DNA of 64,000 nt. Origin: Natronorubrum sediminis (lineage in GTDB: Archaea > Halobacteriota > Halobacteria > Halobacteriales > Natrialbaceae). Made by a program: the position numbers and the translations under genes. Every line of letters begins with the position of its first letter. Positions within the stretch are counted from its first letter, which is position 1. The DNA is taken from NCBI RefSeq assembly GCF_900108095.1, contig NZ_FNWL01000001.1, forward strand, positions 1,178,001-1,242,000, read 5' to 3'. Shown piece by piece: positions 8,843-17,435 of this stretch. The notes below the pieces were generated by a model. The model did not search any database and had not been told where the DNA came from. It saw only the letters and a list, made by a program, of their open reading frames with translations.

Positions 8843-9100
8843 CTACGGTGCGTCGCCGTCCTCCGGGTTCATCGCCGATCCGAGGCCGCTGTCGTAGGCG
8901 TCGCGGTTTTCCACTTCGCGAATTCGTTGGTCGAGTCGATCCTCGAGTTCGCGTCGACGTTCCTCGTCGACATCTGCGGCAGTTCCGAGGTCCTCGAGAT
9001 CCTGTCTGGCCGTTCGCAGGACGGAGACGGCCGCTTCGGTCTCCAGTTCGGTCGCCCGATTCAGACTCCGTTCGACGTCCTCGAGCGTGGTCTCGGTCAT
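8843..9100 (-). CDS. Short acidic coiled-coil protein, unknown function
   Basis: 85 residues starting MTETTLEDVERS. Almost the whole length is predicted helix with heptad-like leucines (RSLNRATELETEA, ARQDLEDL, RRRELEDRLDQR), so a coiled coil or helical hairpin is likely. No Cys, no membrane segment, no known motif. The ATG at 9098-9100 is chosen because upstream in-frame sequence is arginine-rich and noncoding in character. It is divergent from the LLM oxidoreductase gene, which starts about 100 bases away. Confidence 0.65.
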   Translation of the reverse strand: MTETTLEDVERSLNRATELETEAAVSVLRTARQDLEDLGTAADVDEERRRELEDRLDQRIREVENRDAYDSGLGSAMNPEDGDAP

Positions 9101-9203
9101 AGTGGAGAGACGGGCTCGAGGCCCCTCAAGGCTCGGCCGTCGATAGTCACCTCGTCTCATCCGGAAAGCGGACACACTTATTCGACTGCGCCCAACCACG
9201 AAC

Positions 9204-10238
9204 GTGGAGCTATCGATCGTCGATCTCGCGCCGATTCCGGAGGGTGGGGACGCAACGGACGCGTTCGAGGGGACCGTCGAACGCGCAAAGCAGGCCGAAC
9301 GACTCGGCTATTCGAGGTTCTGGGTAGCCGAACACCACGACTTTCCGGACTCGATCGCGAGCACGACACCCGAGGTACTGATTCCCCACGTCGCGGGGAA
9401 AACGGAGGACATCCGCGTCGGTTCCGGAACGGTCCTGCTCAATCACTACAGCCCCTACAAGGTCGCAGAGTCGTTCAGCGTCCTGGATTCGCTCGCCCCC
9501 GAGCGCATCGATCTCGGACTCGGACGAGCGACCGGCAACCCGACGCGAGACTTGGCCTTACAGACGGATCGAAGTCAGCGACGGAATCCGAACGATCACG
9601 CCGAGAAGATCGAGGAGGTCACGAAACACCTTCACGACGGCTTTTCGGCGGAGCATCCCTTCAGCGGGCTCGAGCTTCCTAGCGCTGATGACACGAAACC
9701 CGAAACCTGGGTCCTCGGCTCGAGTCCCTCGAGTGCGAAGATCGCCGGCGAACTCGGACTGCCGTATTGCTTTGCCGCGTTCATCCGGCCGGGGCCGGCC
9801 GTCCGCGCCTTCGAGGTGTACCGAGAACACTTCGAGCCCTCGCCGTTCGGTGCGGGCCCGGCAGAACCGTACGGGATGCTGGCAGTGAACGCGACGTGCG
9901 CCGAAACCGACGAGGAGGCCGCGCGGCTTCGGGCAGCGACCGACGCCTCCTCTCGAGCGCTCCGACGCGGCCAGGTCGATCAGTTGCCGATTCGATCGGT
10001 CGAGGACGCAATCGACTACCTCGGGTCGGTGCCAGAGCCGACTGAACTTCCGCTCGAGCCAGGCGAGTGGCCGCGAGCGGTTTCCGGCAGTCCGGAGACG
10101 ATACAAGAAATTCTCGAGGAACTCACGTCGCAGGTCGGCGTCGACGAAGTCATTATCCAAAACCAGATTGCGGACCCCGAGGACACGCTTCGTTCACACG
10201 AGCTCCTCGCTGAAGCTGTCGGACTCGAGTCGCGATAA
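9204..10238 (+). CDS. LLM-class (luciferase-like) flavin-dependent oxidoreductase
   Basis: 344 residues with the bacterial luciferase-like TIM-barrel pattern. It opens ELSIVDLAPIPEG, then has RFWVAEHHDFPDSIASTTPEVL, GSGTVLLNHYSPYKVAE and RIDLGLGRATGN, diagnostic of the MsnO8/YhbW-type LLM family. These use FMN or F420. The start is the GTG at 9204-9206: a TATA-like box (acttattcg, 9177-9185) lies about 25 bases upstream, giving a leaderless transcript. An F420 reductase gene lies within 1 kb on the opposite strand, which makes F420 a candidate cofactor but does not prove it. Substrate unknown. Confidence 0.9.
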   Translation: MELSIVDLAPIPEGGDATDAFEGTVERAKQAERLGYSRFWVAEHHDFPDSIASTTPEVLIPHVAGKTEDIRVGSGTVLLNHYSPYKVAESFSVLDSLAPERIDLGLGRATGNPTRDLALQTDRSQRRNPNDHAEKIEEVTKHLHDGFSAEHPFSGLELPSADDTKPETWVLGSSPSSAKIAGELGLPYCFAAFIRPGPAVRAFEVYREHFEPSPFGAGPAEPYGMLAVNATCAETDEEAARLRAATDASSRALRRGQVDQLPIRSVEDAIDYLGSVPEPTELPLEPGEWPRAVSGSPETIQEILEELTSQVGVDEVIIQNQIADPEDTLRSHELLAEAVGLESR

Positions 10239-10340
10239 CAGGCAATCATCCCGAATGCGAGCCAGCCTCGTCTTGGGTTCGATCTCACTCTCACCAGGGC
10301 CGAGCGCCACACCAATGAGTCCGGAGAGAGACGTGTACGC

Positions 10341-11174
10341 ATGGCCACTCCGACCGTCATCGCTCACCGCGGCTACGCCGGCGTCGCACCCGAGAACACC
10401 CTCGAAGCGGCCGCCGTCGCGGCCGATGACGACCGAACGGCGATGCTCGAGATCGACGTTCAGCCGGCCGCCTGTGGAACCCCCGTCGTGATCCACGACG
10501 AACGACTCGAGGGGGCGCGCGACGGACGGCCGCTCACCGACGGTTCGGGACACGTCTGGGAGACGCCACTCAAGGAACTCCAGGAGACGCGCGTGCTCGG
10601 AACTGACGCGACGGTGCCGACGCTCGAGGCGTTCCTCGAGTCGATTCCCGAGACGATGGGCGTCAACGTCGAGTTGAAGAATCCGGGGACGACCGACGTG
10701 CGATTTGCGGAGGCGTTGCCGGCCGACGAGCGCGAGGAGCGACGTGCGGTGTGGGCTCCGTTCGTCGAACGAGTCGTCGACGCGTGCGAGGCGTTCGACG
10801 GCGAGATTCTCTTTTCGTCGTTCTGCGAGGGAGCTCTCGCGGCCCTTCGCGACGTGGCTCCCCGGTATCCAGCCGCGACGCTCGTCTGGCACGACCTCGA
10901 GGCGGGCCTCGAGATCACCCGTCGCTACGACTGCGAGGCGGTTCACCCGCCGCGAAACGCGATCCTCGAAACTGGACTCGAGCAGACCACGTACGCAGGG
11001 TTTTCGGGAGAGGCGGCTCCGAGTATCGACGTTCTCGAGGAAGCCCACGGGGAGGGACGAACGGTGAACGTCTGGACGGTGACGACCTGGAATCAGTTCG
11101 AGGCGCTCGCCGCGGCGGGCGTCGACGGGATCATCGCCGACTACCCCGGCCTCGGCTCGTTTTCGGACGCGTGA
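10341..11174 (+). CDS. Glycerophosphodiester phosphodiesterase
   Basis: 277 residues of a GDPD TIM barrel. It has the catalytic His in IAHRGYAGVAPENT (residues 7-20), metal-binding acids in LEIDVQPAACGTPVVIHD and MGVNVELKN, and near the C-terminus VNVWTVTTWNQFEALAAAGVDGIIADYPG. It hydrolyses glycerophosphodiesters to glycerol-3-phosphate and an alcohol, with metal help. No signal peptide, so cytoplasmic. It follows the LLM gene by about 100 bases on the same strand and may be co-transcribed. Length is normal for short microbial GDPDs. Confidence 0.92.
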   Translation: MATPTVIAHRGYAGVAPENTLEAAAVAADDDRTAMLEIDVQPAACGTPVVIHDERLEGARDGRPLTDGSGHVWETPLKELQETRVLGTDATVPTLEAFLESIPETMGVNVELKNPGTTDVRFAEALPADEREERRAVWAPFVERVVDACEAFDGEILFSSFCEGALAALRDVAPRYPAATLVWHDLEAGLEITRRYDCEAVHPPRNAILETGLEQTTYAGFSGEAAPSIDVLEEAHGEGRTVNVWTVTTWNQFEALAAAGVDGIIADYPGLGSFSDA

Positions 11175-11202
11175 GGACGTCGGCGGGTCCAGCCGGACAG
11201 CA

Positions 11203-11739
11203 TTAGGGAACGTCCATCCGAACTCCGAGCCAGCAGGCACCGCCTTGAACGGCGATAGCGAGGGCACCCGCGACTGGATCGACCGCGAACCACGTCACGT
11301 CGGCGAGGACGCGCGCAGCGACGGGGGGCGAGCCGAGCGCGACGACAAAGACGCCGATTCGGAGGAAGTCGTCCGGCGCGAGTGACAGTCGCTCGAGGCC
11401 GCCGTAGAACGCGAGCCAGCCGGCAAACAGTGTCGTCGCGAGGATGAACGCGGCGTCGAGAACGCCCGCACTGTTGGCGACGGCGTCGAGGGCCACTCGC
11501 GTCGGGAAGAATGCGAGTGGTACGAAGAAGATGGCCAACCAGACGAACGTCAAACCCCCGCTCGGATCGGCACCGAGACGGTCGAATCCGCCGTCGACGA
11601 GCCAACTCGTCACGACGAACGCGACGGCGAGGACACTGATACCGAGCCACTCCGCGGGGACGGCCGTCACCGACGCGTCGCTGACTCGAGCGAGGACGGT
11701 TCCCGTCACGACGCACAGCCAGGCGACGCCGGCGAACAT
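11203..11739 (-). CDS. Hypothetical five- or six-TM membrane protein
   Basis: At least 178 residues with five or six hydrophobic segments (the first begins at the given start, then about 30-50, 63-80, 90-110, 123-140 and 150-170). It resembles a haloarchaeal family of unknown function (TIGR04206-like), but I am not sure. The N-terminus is uncertain: in the same frame, upstream codons to about 11802 (ending LADTRVPALSSALVD... before the ATG) look coding. A TATA-like box on the minus strand at about 11823-11832 would start transcription near 11802, yet no ATG, GTG or TTG occurs there. The true start may therefore be an unusual codon upstream of 11739. Confidence 0.65.
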   Translation of the reverse strand: MFAGVAWLCVVTGTVLARVSDASVTAVPAEWLGISVLAVAFVVTSWLVDGGFDRLGADPSGGLTFVWLAIFFVPLAFFPTRVALDAVANSAGVLDAAFILATTLFAGWLAFYGGLERLSLAPDDFLRIGVFVVALGSPPVAARVLADVTWFAVDPVAGALAIAVQGGACWLGVRMDVP

Positions 11740-11886
11740 CCCGAGGAACCGACCGAGGTCGACGAGGGCCGACGAGAGGGCTGGAACGCGTGTATCCGCC
11801 AGTATCGAAGACTCGTTCGATATCCTACATAAATTGTCCGACTACGGGTCAAAATACACGGCCCGCAGTTACTGATCGGAATGCGG

Positions 11887-13512
11887 TCACCGGTTCGACC
11901 CGGGTTCGGAATCCGATGGCGGCCCATCGAGTGACTCCCGCTTCGGCAAGTCGTCGGTCGCCGGCCCCTCGAGCACGTCGCCGTCGGGGTCGAACCGAGA
12001 GCCGTGACACGGGCAATCCCAGCTTCCTTCGGCGTCGTTCCACTCGACGACGCAGTACATGTGCGTGCAAACGGCGGACGTCGCGTGGAGTTCACCGTCG
12101 TCGTCGCGCGAGCAGGCGACGGGTTTGCCACCCTGTCGGACGACCCGACCCTCGCCTGGGTCGAGGGACTCGAGGCCGGGCGAGAGCAGCGAGCGCGCCC
12201 AGTCGGTCGCGAACTGGCTCATCGCGTCGGCGTTTTCAGTGAGCGCCGAGCCAGCCGAGGTCTTCGGCGTGAATCGAAGCGGGTCGAACAGGTCGCGTTC
12301 CGGGGGCTCCTCGCCCGTAACGAGCTTCGCGAGTAGGGTTCCGGCGGCGACGCCGTTCGTCATCCCCCAGCCGCGAAAACCGGTCGCGACGAGGACGTTT
12401 TCGGCCCCGCCGACGCGACCGACGAACGGCACTTTGTCGACCGGTTTGTAATCCTGCGTCGACCAGCGATAGGCGACCTCGTCCACGGGAAACCGTTCAC
12501 GAGCCCAGCGCTCGAGTCGCTGGTAGCGCTCGGCGGTCGAGCCGCCCTGGCCGGTCTTGTGATTCTCGCCGCCGACGAGCAAGAGTTCGCCATCAGTGTC
12601 GCGATGGCTGCGTACGGATCGATAGTTGTCGCTCGAGCGGTAGTACATCCCCTCGGGCGGATCGCCCGCGAGACGGATCCCGAGCACGTACGAACGCTTG
12701 GGGTGCATCCGTGCGAAGTAGCCGATCCGATCGAGGATGGGGAACCCGGTCGCGAGAACGACTCGCCGCGCCGTCACGGTCCCCTCGGAGGTGTGAACGC
12801 GACACGGCGTCCCCGGATCGAGGTCCGTCACGCGGGTGCGTTCGTAGACGCTCGCGCCCTCGTCGTCTCGCAATTCGTCCGTAATCGCGAGCAGGTACTT
12901 TCGCGGGTGAAACCACGCCTGGTCGTCGAAGCGCACGGCCGCCTGCGCCCGCTCGAACGGCGGCACCGAGGTCACGTACGTCGCCTCGAGTCCGGCAGCC
13001 TGTGCGGCATCCGTCTCGCGCTGGATCGCGTCGGGTTCGTTGCTGTAGAGGTACGACGGCTGACGTTCGAACCCGCAGTCGATGTCGAGGGCGTCGACCA
13101 GTCCTTCGACTCGATCGATCGCGTCCTCCTGAACGCGAGCGTACTGTCTCGCCTGTCGACGGCCGAACTCCCGACGAAGGTGGTCGTATATCTCGCCGTG
13201 TTGGCTGGTCAGTTTCGCCGTCGACTTCGCCGTCACCCCGCTCGCGACGCGATCACGCTCGAGGACGGCGACCGTTTCGCCGCGTTCGCGAAGCGAGTAC
13301 GCCGTCGAGAGACCGGCGATTCCGGCACCGACGACCGCTACGTCGACCGACTGGTCGGTCGTCAGCGTCCTGGTTTCGTCGTCCTCATCCCCTGCTTCGT
13401 CACCTTCTCTCTCACCACCTCCCGTCTCATCGTCTCGCGTCGACTCTGGGGTGCTCGCGAGCCACCACGATGTCGGTTCGCCGGGAAGATCGTCTCGAGT
13501 GAATTCGGCCAT
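11887..13512 (-). CDS. FAD-dependent oxidoreductase fused to a C-terminal Rieske [2Fe-2S] domain
   Basis: 541 residues. An acidic N-terminal extension (1-55) precedes a DAO-type FAD domain with the glycine motif VVGAGIAGLS (60-69). The Rieske domain is at the C-terminus, with iron-sulphur ligands Cys482-x-His484 and Cys500-Pro-Cys-His503 in CTHMYC and CPCHGSRF. The arrangement is that of the Bacillus YhfW-type glycine/D-amino-acid oxidase-Rieske fusions, whose substrate is unsettled. A C-terminal tail of low complexity follows. The ATG at 13510-13512 (MAEFTRDDLPGEPTSWW) is chosen because upstream codons overlap a tandem repeat. The protein lacks a signal peptide and should be cytoplasmic. Confidence 0.9.
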   Translation of the reverse strand: MAEFTRDDLPGEPTSWWLASTPESTRDDETGGGEREGDEAGDEDDETRTLTTDQSVDVAVVGAGIAGLSTAYSLRERGETVAVLERDRVASGVTAKSTAKLTSQHGEIYDHLRREFGRRQARQYARVQEDAIDRVEGLVDALDIDCGFERQPSYLYSNEPDAIQRETDAAQAAGLEATYVTSVPPFERAQAAVRFDDQAWFHPRKYLLAITDELRDDEGASVYERTRVTDLDPGTPCRVHTSEGTVTARRVVLATGFPILDRIGYFARMHPKRSYVLGIRLAGDPPEGMYYRSSDNYRSVRSHRDTDGELLLVGGENHKTGQGGSTAERYQRLERWARERFPVDEVAYRWSTQDYKPVDKVPFVGRVGGAENVLVATGFRGWGMTNGVAAGTLLAKLVTGEEPPERDLFDPLRFTPKTSAGSALTENADAMSQFATDWARSLLSPGLESLDPGEGRVVRQGGKPVACSRDDDGELHATSAVCTHMYCVVEWNDAEGSWDCPCHGSRFDPDGDVLEGPATDDLPKRESLDGPPSDSEPGSNR

Positions 13513-13556
13513 CTCCCGACGTGCTACACCGACGAGCGACAAAAAGCGGACGGGGG

Positions 13557-13602
13557 TCCTGCAAGGAAACACGGACCAGGCGATCCTGCAAGGGAAGACG
13601 GA
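13557..13602. repeat. Two-copy tandem repeat, 27-base period
   Basis: A 19-base unit (tcctgcaagg-a/g-aa-c/g-acgga) occurs at 13557-13575 and 13584-13602 with two differences. It lies in the 108-base gap between the FAD/Rieske gene and the HAD phosphatase gene. The bases gaagacgga are shared in style with the repeat at 4924-4974, though the two are not the same unit. Confidence 0.6.
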
Positions 13603-13620
13603 TCGCTCGAGTATCCCCAC

Positions 13621-14496
13621 CTACGACTCGAGCAGCGACGGCAGTTCGTCGATCGACTCGAGCACGGCCGCCGCGTCTTCGGCTTCGTACGCACGCCGGC
13701 CCGCCTCGCCCGTGAGACCGCCAGTGAGGACACCCACGCCGTGGTACTCCCGGTCGGGGTCCACGTCGGCCGCGTTCGTGGCCGTTCGAACGTCGTCCAA
13801 GGTGTCGCCGACGAAGACGACGCTGTCGGCGTCGAATCGCTCGGCAAGCGTGGTCAACGCGTGGGGATGTGGCTTTCCTTCGGCCCAGTCGTCCATCGTG
13901 AATCGGTGCTCGAGTGGAATCTCGCTCTCGAGACCGACACGCTCCAGCGCGATTTCGGCCTCCGCTTCCGGCCGGCCCGTGACGACGCCGACGTCGTACT
14001 GTTCGAGGATGGCCTCGCGCGTCCCTTCCCCGAGCAACACCGGTTCGTCGTGGATGAACCCGGGCGTCTCTCGATCAGGGTCCCCGCCCTCGAGGCCCCG
14101 ATAGAGGTCGGCTCCGAGGTACAACTGCTGGAAGACGTCGCGGAGTCGCTCTCGATCCCAGCGCTCCGTGACGCGCTGGGTCGCCCGCGCGCCGAGTTCC
14201 TCACGAATCGCGCCTTCGGCGGCCTCGAGTCCGCCGCCTCGAGCGGCGATTTCGTCAGTATACTCGTCGATGGACGTGCTGTACCCTTCACCCGTCGCGA
14301 GGACGTACAGCGCTGCGGCGTACGTCAGTTCCCAGTCGTTGTTGAACCCGCCCGCGTCTTTGAACTGCTGAATGTCGGGCTTGCGGATCGTTCGGTCGTA
14401 GACGGTCTCGATCGACTCGACGATCGCACGTCGGTAGGAGTCTTCCACGTCGACGAGCACGCCATCGATATCGAGGACGACAGCATCTGCGTTCAT
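13621..14496 (-). CDS. HAD-superfamily (subfamily IA) phosphatase
   Basis: 291 residues. Motif [12 protein letters not shown] gives nucleophile Asp9 and Asp11; motif II is the Thr/Ser in VVTGRPEAE; motif III Lys is in EGKPHPHAL; motif IV is [10 protein letters not shown] helical cap (about 20-160) lies after motif I. The overall form matches TIGR01548-type haloarchaeal HAD proteins. It is a phosphatase or related phosphotransferase of unknown substrate. The ATG at 14494-14496 (MNADAVVLD) is correct: an upstream in-frame extension of 123 codons is noncoding overlap with the next gene. Confidence 0.85.
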   Translation of the reverse strand: MNADAVVLDIDGVLVDVEDSYRRAIVESIETVYDRTIRKPDIQQFKDAGGFNNDWELTYAAALYVLATGEGYSTSIDEYTDEIAARGGGLEAAEGAIREELGARATQRVTERWDRERLRDVFQQLYLGADLYRGLEGGDPDRETPGFIHDEPVLLGEGTREAILEQYDVGVVTGRPEAEAEIALERVGLESEIPLEHRFTMDDWAEGKPHPHALTTLAERFDADSVVFVGDTLDDVRTATNAADVDPDREYHGVGVLTGGLTGEAGRRAYEAEDAAAVLESIDELPSLLES

Positions 14497-14578
14497 ACTC
14501 GAGTAGAGGCAGGGGCAGGAATAAAGACGGTCGGATTTGGCCTCGAGACGGGGACCGAGGGTCACGGCTGCAGTTGAA

Positions 14579-15238
14579 TCACAAACCGATCCAGCCGACG
14601 ACGGAAAACGCGGCGACGCCGAGCGCCAGCGCGTAGAGCACGTCGGCCCACAGCCACGAGAGCAGGTTCGCGACGTAGATGACGACGACGACGGGAACGC
14701 CGAGCAACACGAGCGGCGACTGGCGCCACTCGGAACTCGAGCGCGTCCAGAGCGTTTTCGCGTCGCCGGTGCTCGGAAACGCCTGCATCCCAACGGAGAG
14801 TCCCAGCCACCCGCTGAGTCCGACGAGCGCGAGTGTTTCGGGTGGGGCGACACGCAGGTCGGCAACCGCCGCGGAGACCGACGCGACGTCGACGGTCGTC
14901 GTCACGAGCCAGGCGAACCCGAGGAACGCGACGAGGGAGATGATCGTGTTCACCAGAAACGGCGCGACGCTGATGAGGAACGACGTGCGATAGCGCTTCG
15001 GGTGGTGGTGGCGAACGTACCCCGGCGGGTCACCCAGTCGGAAGTACACCACCTCCGCGACGGGAACCCCGGCAGCGTCACAGGCTTGTTTGTGGGCGAA
15101 CTCGTGGACGACGACGCCGGGCGCAGAGAACACTCGAAGCACTAACCAGAGGAGGTAGCTGAAACCCGAAACTGCCACCGCCACGGCCACGAGCGCAACG
15201 ACGAGCGCGACGGCAGCGACCACGTACTCACTGGCCAT
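14579..15238 (-). CDS. Membrane zinc metalloprotease, M50/DUF3267-like
   Basis: 219 residues with about five membrane helices. Helix 1 (5-35) is followed by the zinc motif [11 protein letters not shown], with His45-Glu46-x-x-His49, embedded at a membrane surface as in site-2 proteases. A histidine-rich loop [11 protein letters not shown] is at about 73-83. The later helices (about 87-110, 135-150, 175-215) end the protein. The third metal ligand is not obvious; NLLSWLWAD near 196-204 is a candidate. Probably an intramembrane or membrane-associated peptidase; substrate unknown. The start ATG lies at 15236-15238. Confidence 0.8.
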   Translation of the reverse strand: MASEYVVAAVALVVALVAVAVAVSGFSYLLWLVLRVFSAPGVVVHEFAHKQACDAAGVPVAEVVYFRLGDPPGYVRHHHPKRYRTSFLISVAPFLVNTIISLVAFLGFAWLVTTTVDVASVSAAVADLRVAPPETLALVGLSGWLGLSVGMQAFPSTGDAKTLWTRSSSEWRQSPLVLLGVPVVVVIYVANLLSWLWADVLYALALGVAAFSVVGWIGL

Positions 15239-15362
15239 TAGTGTGCGAAAGGAAGTACACCCCGATAATTCGTTCGGAGCGATCTGTCACGCGTCCCACT
15301 GGTAGTTTTCTGGTAACATTCCTCACACCTGAGCCAAATCGATCTCACTCGAGCCAGGTCGA

Positions 15363-15770
15363 TCATCGAGACTCGCTCGAGCGAGCCACGTACAGCGTCC
15401 CCGAGTCGATGGTCACCCGCTCGACGGGAACCGCGGGCTGGTCGCCACCGAGCGTCGTAAACAAGAACGCAGCGTCGACCTCGCGAGCGACGTCGAGTGC
15501 CGGGCGATGTAACTCAGGAGGGAGGTTTTGTGCGTAAATCGCCTCGACACCCTCGTAGATCGGAAGATTTGGATCGACGATATCGTCCCGGACGAACCCC
15601 ACGCCGTCCGGAACCGATCGATCGTGAACGTCCGTCGCGGTGACGTTCGCGCTGCGAGCGACGAGGGCCGCCGCGATATCGCTTCGACGGCCGATACCGA
15701 CCTCGACGAGTGACTCGAAATCGGCCAAGGACTCGAGCAACGTCTCCGGGTTCCGGCGAGAGTGGGACAC
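15363..15770 (-). CDS. UPF0146 family protein
   Basis: 135 residues with a Rossmann-like start (VEVGIGRRSDIAAAL, then VTATDVHDRSVPDGV) and YAQNLPPELHRPALDVA, typical of UPF0146 (MJ0688-like) archaeal proteins, which look like small SAM-methyltransferase-fold proteins lacking known activity. The GTG at 15768-15770 (MSHSRRNPETLLESLADF) is the best start, since an upstream extension would run antisense through archaemetzincin. It is divergent from amzA with only 39 bases between starts, so the two promoters must overlap each other's genes. Confidence 0.8.
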   Translation of the reverse strand: MSHSRRNPETLLESLADFESLVEVGIGRRSDIAAALVARSANVTATDVHDRSVPDGVGFVRDDIVDPNLPIYEGVEAIYAQNLPPELHRPALDVAREVDAAFLFTTLGGDQPAVPVERVTIDSGTLYVARSSESR

Positions 15771-15778
15771 GGCGGGAC

Positions 15779-15787
15779 GTTTATGCC
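15779..15787 (+). promoter_or_regulatory. TATA box of amzA
   Basis: The box gtttatgcc is centred about 26 bases upstream of the ATG at 15810, predicting a leaderless archaemetzincin transcript. It also lies only a few bases upstream of the divergent UPF0146 start, so the two genes share a compact control region. Confidence 0.55.
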
Positions 15788-15809
15788 ATCCGCCGCCATA
15801 GCACTTGCT

Positions 15810-16331
15810 ATGCTCGTCGATATCGTGCCGGTCGGAAACGTCCCCGCCAACGTCAAACGGGCGGCTTCTTCCGCGTTGCGATCGGTATACGATTGCGACG
15901 TGACGATCAACGACGCCCAACCGGTCCCCAACGGTGCGTACGACGCCGACCGAAACCAGTACACTGCAGAAACCTTCATCCAACTCGCCGAACGCGTCGG
16001 CAACGGCGAGAAGAACATCGCTATCACGCCACACGACCTCTTCTATCGCCGTCGAAACTACGTCTTCGGACTCGCTTATCTCGACGGCAGCGGCAGCGTC
16101 GTCTCGACCTATCGCCTCCAGACCTCGAGCGACGGCGGCTTTTCGAATCAAAGTGCAGCCGACATCTTTCAAGACCGCGTCCGTAAAGAGATCGTCCACG
16201 AAATCGGCCACACCTACGGCCTCGAACACTGTGACAACAACCGCTGCGTGATGAACTTCTCGCCGACCGTCCGCGAAGTCGACATCAAAGAGGAGAACCT
16301 CTGTGGCAGCTGTCAGCGATTGATTAGCTAA
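15810..16331 (+). CDS. amzA: Archaemetzincin zinc protease
   Basis: 173 residues. The metzincin signature is H130-E-I-G-H134-T-Y-G-L-E-H140-C141, followed by structural cysteines Cys146, Cys165 and Cys168, which with Cys141 make the second zinc site typical of archaemetzincins. The downstream Met of the Met-turn is in CVMNF (residue 148). Such aminopeptidase-like zinc proteases are widespread in archaea, with an unsettled physiological role. The start ATG at 15810 (MLVDIVPVGNVPANV) has a TATA box 26 bases upstream. Divergent from a UPF0146 gene. Confidence 0.94.
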   Translation: MLVDIVPVGNVPANVKRAASSALRSVYDCDVTINDAQPVPNGAYDADRNQYTAETFIQLAERVGNGEKNIAITPHDLFYRRRNYVFGLAYLDGSGSVVSTYRLQTSSDGGFSNQSAADIFQDRVRKEIVHEIGHTYGLEHCDNNRCVMNFSPTVREVDIKEENLCGSCQRLIS

Positions 16332-16484
16332 CTTGGCCCTCCTCTCGGTGGCAGCCTGCTACCCCACACCCTCACCGATTAGATTGCACTCCACCCAGTT
16401 CGGATCTGTCTGTGTGTCTTCGAGGGGGACGTGTTCTCGAAAGCGTGCCGGGAAAGGTGAGCCGGCTGTCAGCCTGTCGCAGGG

Positions 16485-17375
16485 ATGCAAGAGACGGGAA
16501 CGACTTACCTCGCTCGCGCCCGTACGCTCGAGACGACCATCCCACTCGTGACCGACGAACCTACCGAACCGAACGATATCGACCGCGAGACCAGCGATAG
16601 CGACGGTGAAGTCGAAATCGAGGTCACTCGCGGACGCGACGAGCGATTCGACGACGCTCCCGGTTCACTCAGTGACCGACGACACGACCGAGAGACGACT
16701 CACGACCGACTCGAGGGGAATGCCAGTGAGTCCGTTTCGGACGGAGCCCTCGCCGACGAACTCGGTCGGATCGACATCATGACGACGCCTGAAGGGTACG
16801 TCGAGGGTCGCATCATCGACGTCGCCGGCGTCGATTCCACCACAGTCGAACTCACTGTCTCTCTCCCCCACGGCGAGACCGCCTCGTTCCCCCTCGAGAA
16901 ACCGATTCCGTGGTCCCGGGAGTTTCTCCTCGCCCGACTCGTCGAAGACATCGGCTACGACGCTGCCTCGATCGACCACATCGTCGGCGAACCCGTCTAC
17001 GTCCAGCGAACGGATCTCGAGGCCAACGACGAGGAGTGGTGGGCGTGGGAATCCTCGCTCCAAACCGCCAGCGACGCGTTGCTCTCCTCACTCTCGGGCG
17101 GGCGATACCGACTCGAGCGAGAGCAAACACCCGAGTGGCGACTCGTGGATCCCCTCGAGCGACCGGAGCCGAAGGCGGAACCCGACTCGACGCTCGTCAC
17201 CGACGAACGCCTCGGTATCGCGTTCGTCCTCGTGGGAACGCTCGTCGCTGCGATCGGTGGCGTCCTCGGCGCGACCGGGACGCTCGTCGTCTCGGCGTCC
17301 GTACTCGGAGCCCTCGCTCTCGGGCTCGCGATCGTGCTGGTAGGACTCGCTATCGGCACTCGCGACTCATCGTGA
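16485..17375 (+). CDS. Hypothetical protein with two C-terminal membrane helices
   Basis: 296 residues. A charged, low-complexity N-terminus (1-90, many Asp/Arg/Thr) leads to a compact domain of about 120 residues (ATG-GYVEGRIIDVAGVDSTTVEL region, about 105-215) that includes TVSLPHGETASFPLEKPIPWSREFLLARL. Two hydrophobic helices (about 240-262 and 266-289) close the protein. I do not recognise the family; it looks specific to haloarchaea. It is probably a membrane-anchored cytoplasmic-domain protein. It is convergent with the ABCE1 gene on the right. Confidence 0.75.
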   Translation: MQETGTTYLARARTLETTIPLVTDEPTEPNDIDRETSDSDGEVEIEVTRGRDERFDDAPGSLSDRRHDRETTHDRLEGNASESVSDGALADELGRIDIMTTPEGYVEGRIIDVAGVDSTTVELTVSLPHGETASFPLEKPIPWSREFLLARLVEDIGYDAASIDHIVGEPVYVQRTDLEANDEEWWAWESSLQTASDALLSSLSGGRYRLEREQTPEWRLVDPLERPEPKAEPDSTLVTDERLGIAFVLVGTLVAAIGGVLGATGTLVVSASVLGALALGLAIVLVGLAIGTRDSS

Positions 17376-17435
17376 GGTGTCGTGAGGTACCGTCGAAAGA
17401 ATCGCTTCGAATACAGACCAATTCACGCCCCAGCG

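Noticed and set aside
12559-14577. 672-codon plus-strand ORF across the FAD/Rieske and HAD genes
   Set aside because: It runs antisense to two genes with complete motifs and has no recognisable domain.
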